Positions 61,761 to 64,000 of a stretch of DNA of 64,000 bases are shown here, piece after piece. The translations under genes were made by a program, and so were the position numbers. The stretch lies in NCBI RefSeq assembly GCF_000813125.1, contig NZ_BASE01000012.1, forward strand, positions 83,507-147,506, read 5' to 3'. A model generated the notes under the pieces. That model was given only the letters and a program-made list of their open reading frames with translations, did not search any database and had not been told where the DNA came from. The stretch is from Mesobacillus selenatarsenatis SF-1. Lineage in GTDB: Bacteria > Bacillota > Bacilli > Bacillales > Cytobacillaceae. Every line of letters begins with the position of its first letter. Within the stretch, counting starts at the first letter, position 1.

Positions 61761-61779
61761 AGCTGCCAAGTTGGCAGCT
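61761..61779 (-). terminator. Terminator of HAD gene
   Basis: AGCTGCCAA / TTGGCAGCT perfect stem with one-base loop, TTTCATTTTG after it on the minus strand. Confidence 0.75.
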
Positions 61780-61785
61780 AGTTAA

Positions 61786-62436
61786 CTATCCACCATCCGG
61801 AAGGGAAGGTAAAAATTCATTAATATTACTATGCACATCATCTGGCTGAAAACTGAAGTCAATTGTCTGGAAATTAGGCAGCCAATGTACTCCTATTGTA
61901 TGTACATTCGCTTGCTTTCCAGCCAATATATCAGCGTCGCTATCTCCCAAGAAGATTGCCTCTGTGTTAGATACACCCAGTTCTACTAATGCTTTATTAA
62001 CCCCCTCAGGATGAGGTTTTGGAAACTCCACGTCATCGCCAGTAACAATTACATCAAAAATGTTATTTAACTCTAGGCATTCTAAAGATATGTCGAGACT
62101 TCTTCTCGCTTTTCCAGTCACTATTCCCAGTTTATAGCCACGATTTTTCAACTCAATAAGTAAGGTGTATATTTCTTCATTTTTCGGAACTATATTTTCA
62201 TGTCGGGCCCTATAAATCTCATAATATAACTCAATGGCTTTTTCATGATTATTATTCTTAAGGTTTTCACGAATAATACCAGTCTCTGATGGACCAAACA
62301 TTGCCTTAATTTCTTCTGATGTAACCTCACGATCGTCAAATTTCTTAAACACTGATTCGAACGCCAAGAAACACACAGGCAAAGTATCTGCAAGAGTGCC
62401 GTCAAAGTCAAAAAGAACTGCTTTAATATCAATCAC
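61786..62436 (-). CDS. HAD-family hydrolase
   Basis: A 216-aa HAD phosphatase (PGP/PpaX-like): motif I LFDFDGTLADT, motif II IVTGKAR, motif III/IV FPKPHPEGV and LGDSDADILAG. Substrate unknown. GTG start. It is convergent with nothing and divergent-free; the NUDIX gene lies upstream on the same strand with a 90-base gap. Confidence 0.87.
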   Translation of the reverse strand: MIDIKAVLFDFDGTLADTLPVCFLAFESVFKKFDDREVTSEEIKAMFGPSETGIIRENLKNNNHEKAIELYYEIYRARHENIVPKNEEIYTLLIELKNRGYKLGIVTGKARRSLDISLECLELNNIFDVIVTGDDVEFPKPHPEGVNKALVELGVSNTEAIFLGDSDADILAGKQANVHTIGVHWLPNFQTIDFSFQPDDVHSNINEFLPSLPDGG

Positions 62437-62524
62437 ATCCTAAAATATTTTATACATTACCTTTTCTTTAAGGTTTGAGATTTTCTCTTCTATTCTCTTA
62501 AGTGGAAATACCTCATGAAATTGT

Positions 62525-63310
62525 TTAACTATAATCTTTTTTGACTTCAAATCTACTGACTAGCTCGTAAGGTCTTGCTTTAAATGCTTCGTATGGGATA
62601 TAGTTTGCATCCATCGCGTCTAGAGTCCTGTTTCTAAATTGTTCTCTCGTAATAAATTGTTCTATATTTTCTTTCGTTATTTTTACAAAAAAGACTTCTG
62701 AAGTTTCACCTTCGGCTATCCTGACATCACCAGACTGATACTCACCTCTGAAGACTACACATGTTACTCCACTCGTCACGTTTTGATAAATACCTGTTAT
62801 ACCATGTAAATTCACCTTAATTCCCGTCTCTTCAAATACCTCGCGATGAATTGCCTCTTCCAATGTTTCCCCTTCTTCTACCTGGCCGCCAGGCATTTCC
62901 ATTGTGTTTGAACGGTGAAAATTCCTGACAAGGAGTACTTCTCCATCCTTGTTGGTGATATATCCACTAACAGACAATAAATGTTTATGCTGATGATATG
63001 CTGAAGGATAAGGAGCAGTTGAAGACAAGAAATCTTTGCCAGTCTCTGTGCAAGATTCGCCTAACTCCTTCATTGCTGACTGGTACTCTTCACTATTTTC
63101 AATTAAACTATTGATCCTTTCATAATGCTCCATGCTGCTATATTTCCAAATAACCAGAATTTCGTCATTTGTACCATTCACCCAGCGCCCAATTAATTTC
63201 GCACCATGTTTAATGTGAATTGGATATACATGTGTATGAAACAACTTATTGATATCATTCAATCCCTCAGGCTTGATAATGTATGTATTTCTTTTAAAAA
63301 ACAATTTCAT
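62525..63310 (-). CDS. NIPSNAP-like domain fused to Nudix hydrolase
   Basis: A 261-aa two-domain protein. Residues 1-95 look like a NIPSNAP/ABM dimeric alpha-beta barrel (YIIKPEGLNDINKLFHTHVY, ILVIWKYSSMEHYERINSLI). Residues about 105-240 form a Nudix domain with a full box, GGQVEEGETLEEAIHREVFE ETGI. It hydrolyses a nucleoside-diphosphate-linked compound. ATG at 63310 follows GAAGGAG; the longer frame upstream overlaps the fosB leader. Confidence 0.8.
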   Translation of the reverse strand: MKLFFKRNTYIIKPEGLNDINKLFHTHVYPIHIKHGAKLIGRWVNGTNDEILVIWKYSSMEHYERINSLIENSEEYQSAMKELGESCTETGKDFLSSTAPYPSAYHQHKHLLSVSGYITNKDGEVLLVRNFHRSNTMEMPGGQVEEGETLEEAIHREVFEETGIKVNLHGITGIYQNVTSGVTCVVFRGEYQSGDVRIAEGETSEVFFVKITKENIEQFITREQFRNRTLDAMDANYIPYEAFKARPYELVSRFEVKKDYS

Positions 63311-63455
63311 CTCTCCTTCCCCTTCCTTTAATTTCCACATCAATGATGAAAATCCTTCATTTATGAAAGGAAACTTGGAGGGATTCGGTTATTCTGGTAT
63401 CTTATTTATAAGAATTGTTCTTCTAGTGGGTAATATTATTTCCGAGGTGAGAAAA

Positions 63456-63878
63456 GTGTCGATCAAGGGGATAAACCATTTATTATTTTCTGTTTCTGAT
63501 TTGGAGAAATCGATTGATTTTTATAAACATGTATTTGATGCAAGATTGTTAGTAAAAGGTAAAACTACAGCTTACCTAGACTTAAATGGTATTTGGCTTG
63601 CCCTGAATGTTGAGAAAGACATACCTCGTCAAGAAATAAATCAATCATATACACATATAGCTTTTTCAATTGATGAAGTTGAGTTTGAACCCATGTATAA
63701 CAGACTGAAAGATTTGGAAGTGAATCTTTTAGCAGGCCGCCTAAGAAATGAAAAAGATAAAATGTCTATTTATTTTACGGACCCAGATGGGCATAAATTC
63801 GAGTTCCATACAGGGACCTTACAAGATAGAATCGACTATTACAAAAATGAAAAAGGACATATGAGGTTTTATGATTAA
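63456..63878 (+). CDS. fosB: FosB metallothiol transferase (fosfomycin resistance)
   Basis: A 140-aa VOC-fold enzyme, the usual FosB length. Metal ligands H8 (GINHLLFSVSDLEKSIDFY), H67 (SYTHIAFSIDE) and E116 (DPDGHKFEFHTGTLQDRIDY) are all present. It adds bacillithiol or cysteine to fosfomycin with Mn2+/Mg2+. GTG at 63456 has GAGGTG six bases upstream; a longer frame from 63249 overlaps the Nudix gene start and is spurious. It is divergent from the NIPSNAP-Nudix gene. Confidence 0.92.
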   Translation: MSIKGINHLLFSVSDLEKSIDFYKHVFDARLLVKGKTTAYLDLNGIWLALNVEKDIPRQEINQSYTHIAFSIDEVEFEPMYNRLKDLEVNLLAGRLRNEKDKMSIYFTDPDGHKFEFHTGTLQDRIDYYKNEKGHMRFYD

Positions 63879-63882
63879 GAGT

Positions 63883-64000
63883 AAGCTGTTCCAAGCCACA
63901 GCTTGATTTAGACAACTTGCTGCTAGGTTAATCCGACTTCGTCTGAAGTTGCCTTAGGTTCAGACAAATTTCCTTCGGCGTCCTCTTGTTTTGTCCGAAG
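63883..64000. other. 3' region of fosB to window end
   Basis: AAGCTGT / ACAGCTT (63883-63904) is a weak hairpin after fosB without a good T-run. The remaining 95 bases are GC-richer and contain short inverted pieces (GACTTCGTC, TTCAGACAAA, CTTCGG/CCGAAG). No gene is recognised. This could be the edge of another dispersed repeat. Confidence 0.35.

Noticed and set aside
1..64000. Transposons, prophage, tRNA or rRNA genes
   Set aside because: No transposase, integrase, phage structural genes, cloverleaf or rRNA-like conserved stretches were recognised.

Overview
The window looks like chromosomal DNA of a low-GC Gram-positive spore-former of the Bacillaceae. Reasons: strong AGGAGG-type ribosome sites, frequent TTG/GTG starts, a KatX-type catalase, a KinE/KinA-like histidine kinase, HAAS/PadR modules, FosB, DUF3231 and a heterocycloanthracin-type bacteriocin. 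A Mesobacillus/Neobacillus-like host is my guess only. I see no rRNA, tRNA, CRISPR, transposase, phage or integrase genes.

Layout. (1) 1-5.2 kb, minus strand: an azole-peptide (TOMM) operon with a Cys-rich precursor, an attenuator-like hairpin, a ThiF-like maturase, a YcaO cyclodehydratase and a SagB dehydrogenase cut by the window edge. (2) 5.5-12.7 kb: AIM24-like protein, membrane-anchored PstS-like protein, a 52-bp tandem-repeat array, an ECF sigma - PadR - HAAS/FtsW operon with an ECF-type promoter, and a PAS histidine kinase. (3) 12.8-21.9 kb: an accessory array of mostly single-gene units, nearly all on the minus strand (Imm50-like, SMI1/KNR4, metalloprotease-like, ECF sigma/anti-sigma, VOC, lipoprotein, orphans, and rifamycin ADP-ribosyltransferase arr inverted among them). 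The units are separated by about eleven copies of an 80-bp element: a direct-repeat motif on each side of a terminator-like hairpin. This cassette-like organisation is the most unusual feature here. (4) 22-31 kb: two RsbR-like STAS proteins around a catalase, a TetR regulator, signal peptidase I, a glutaredoxin-like gene with an in-frame TGA at the first position of its CPYC motif followed by a bSECIS-like hairpin (candidate selenoprotein), YnfA, a 20-bp tandem array, an ATPase and a PAP2 phosphatase. (5) 31-36.6 kb: patatin, a frameshifted nucleotidyltransferase, a YfmJ-like reductase, dispersed repeats and small orphans. (6) 36.8-43.2 kb: ALDH/acetolactate-synthase-like pair, TerC, and a second PadR-HAAS module. 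(7) 43.3-50.9 kb: a second, unrelated 52-bp array, a frameshifted TolB-like gene, TatA, DUF2202, a cold-shock protein, a manganese-catalase relic, NhaC and a LigB-type dioxygenase. (8) 51-56.7 kb: a GntR-controlled operon (Fe-ADH, ThDP enzyme, BASS transporter, SDR epimerase) with a cre-like site. (9) 56.9-64 kb: PIG-L deacetylase, frameshifted DUF3231, threonine-synthase-like enzyme, Gre factor, HAD, NIPSNAP-Nudix fusion and FosB.

Several genes are broken by single frameshifts (about 32.8, 33.3, 45.4 and 58.4 kb). I cannot tell from the sequence alone whether these are real mutations or assembly errors.
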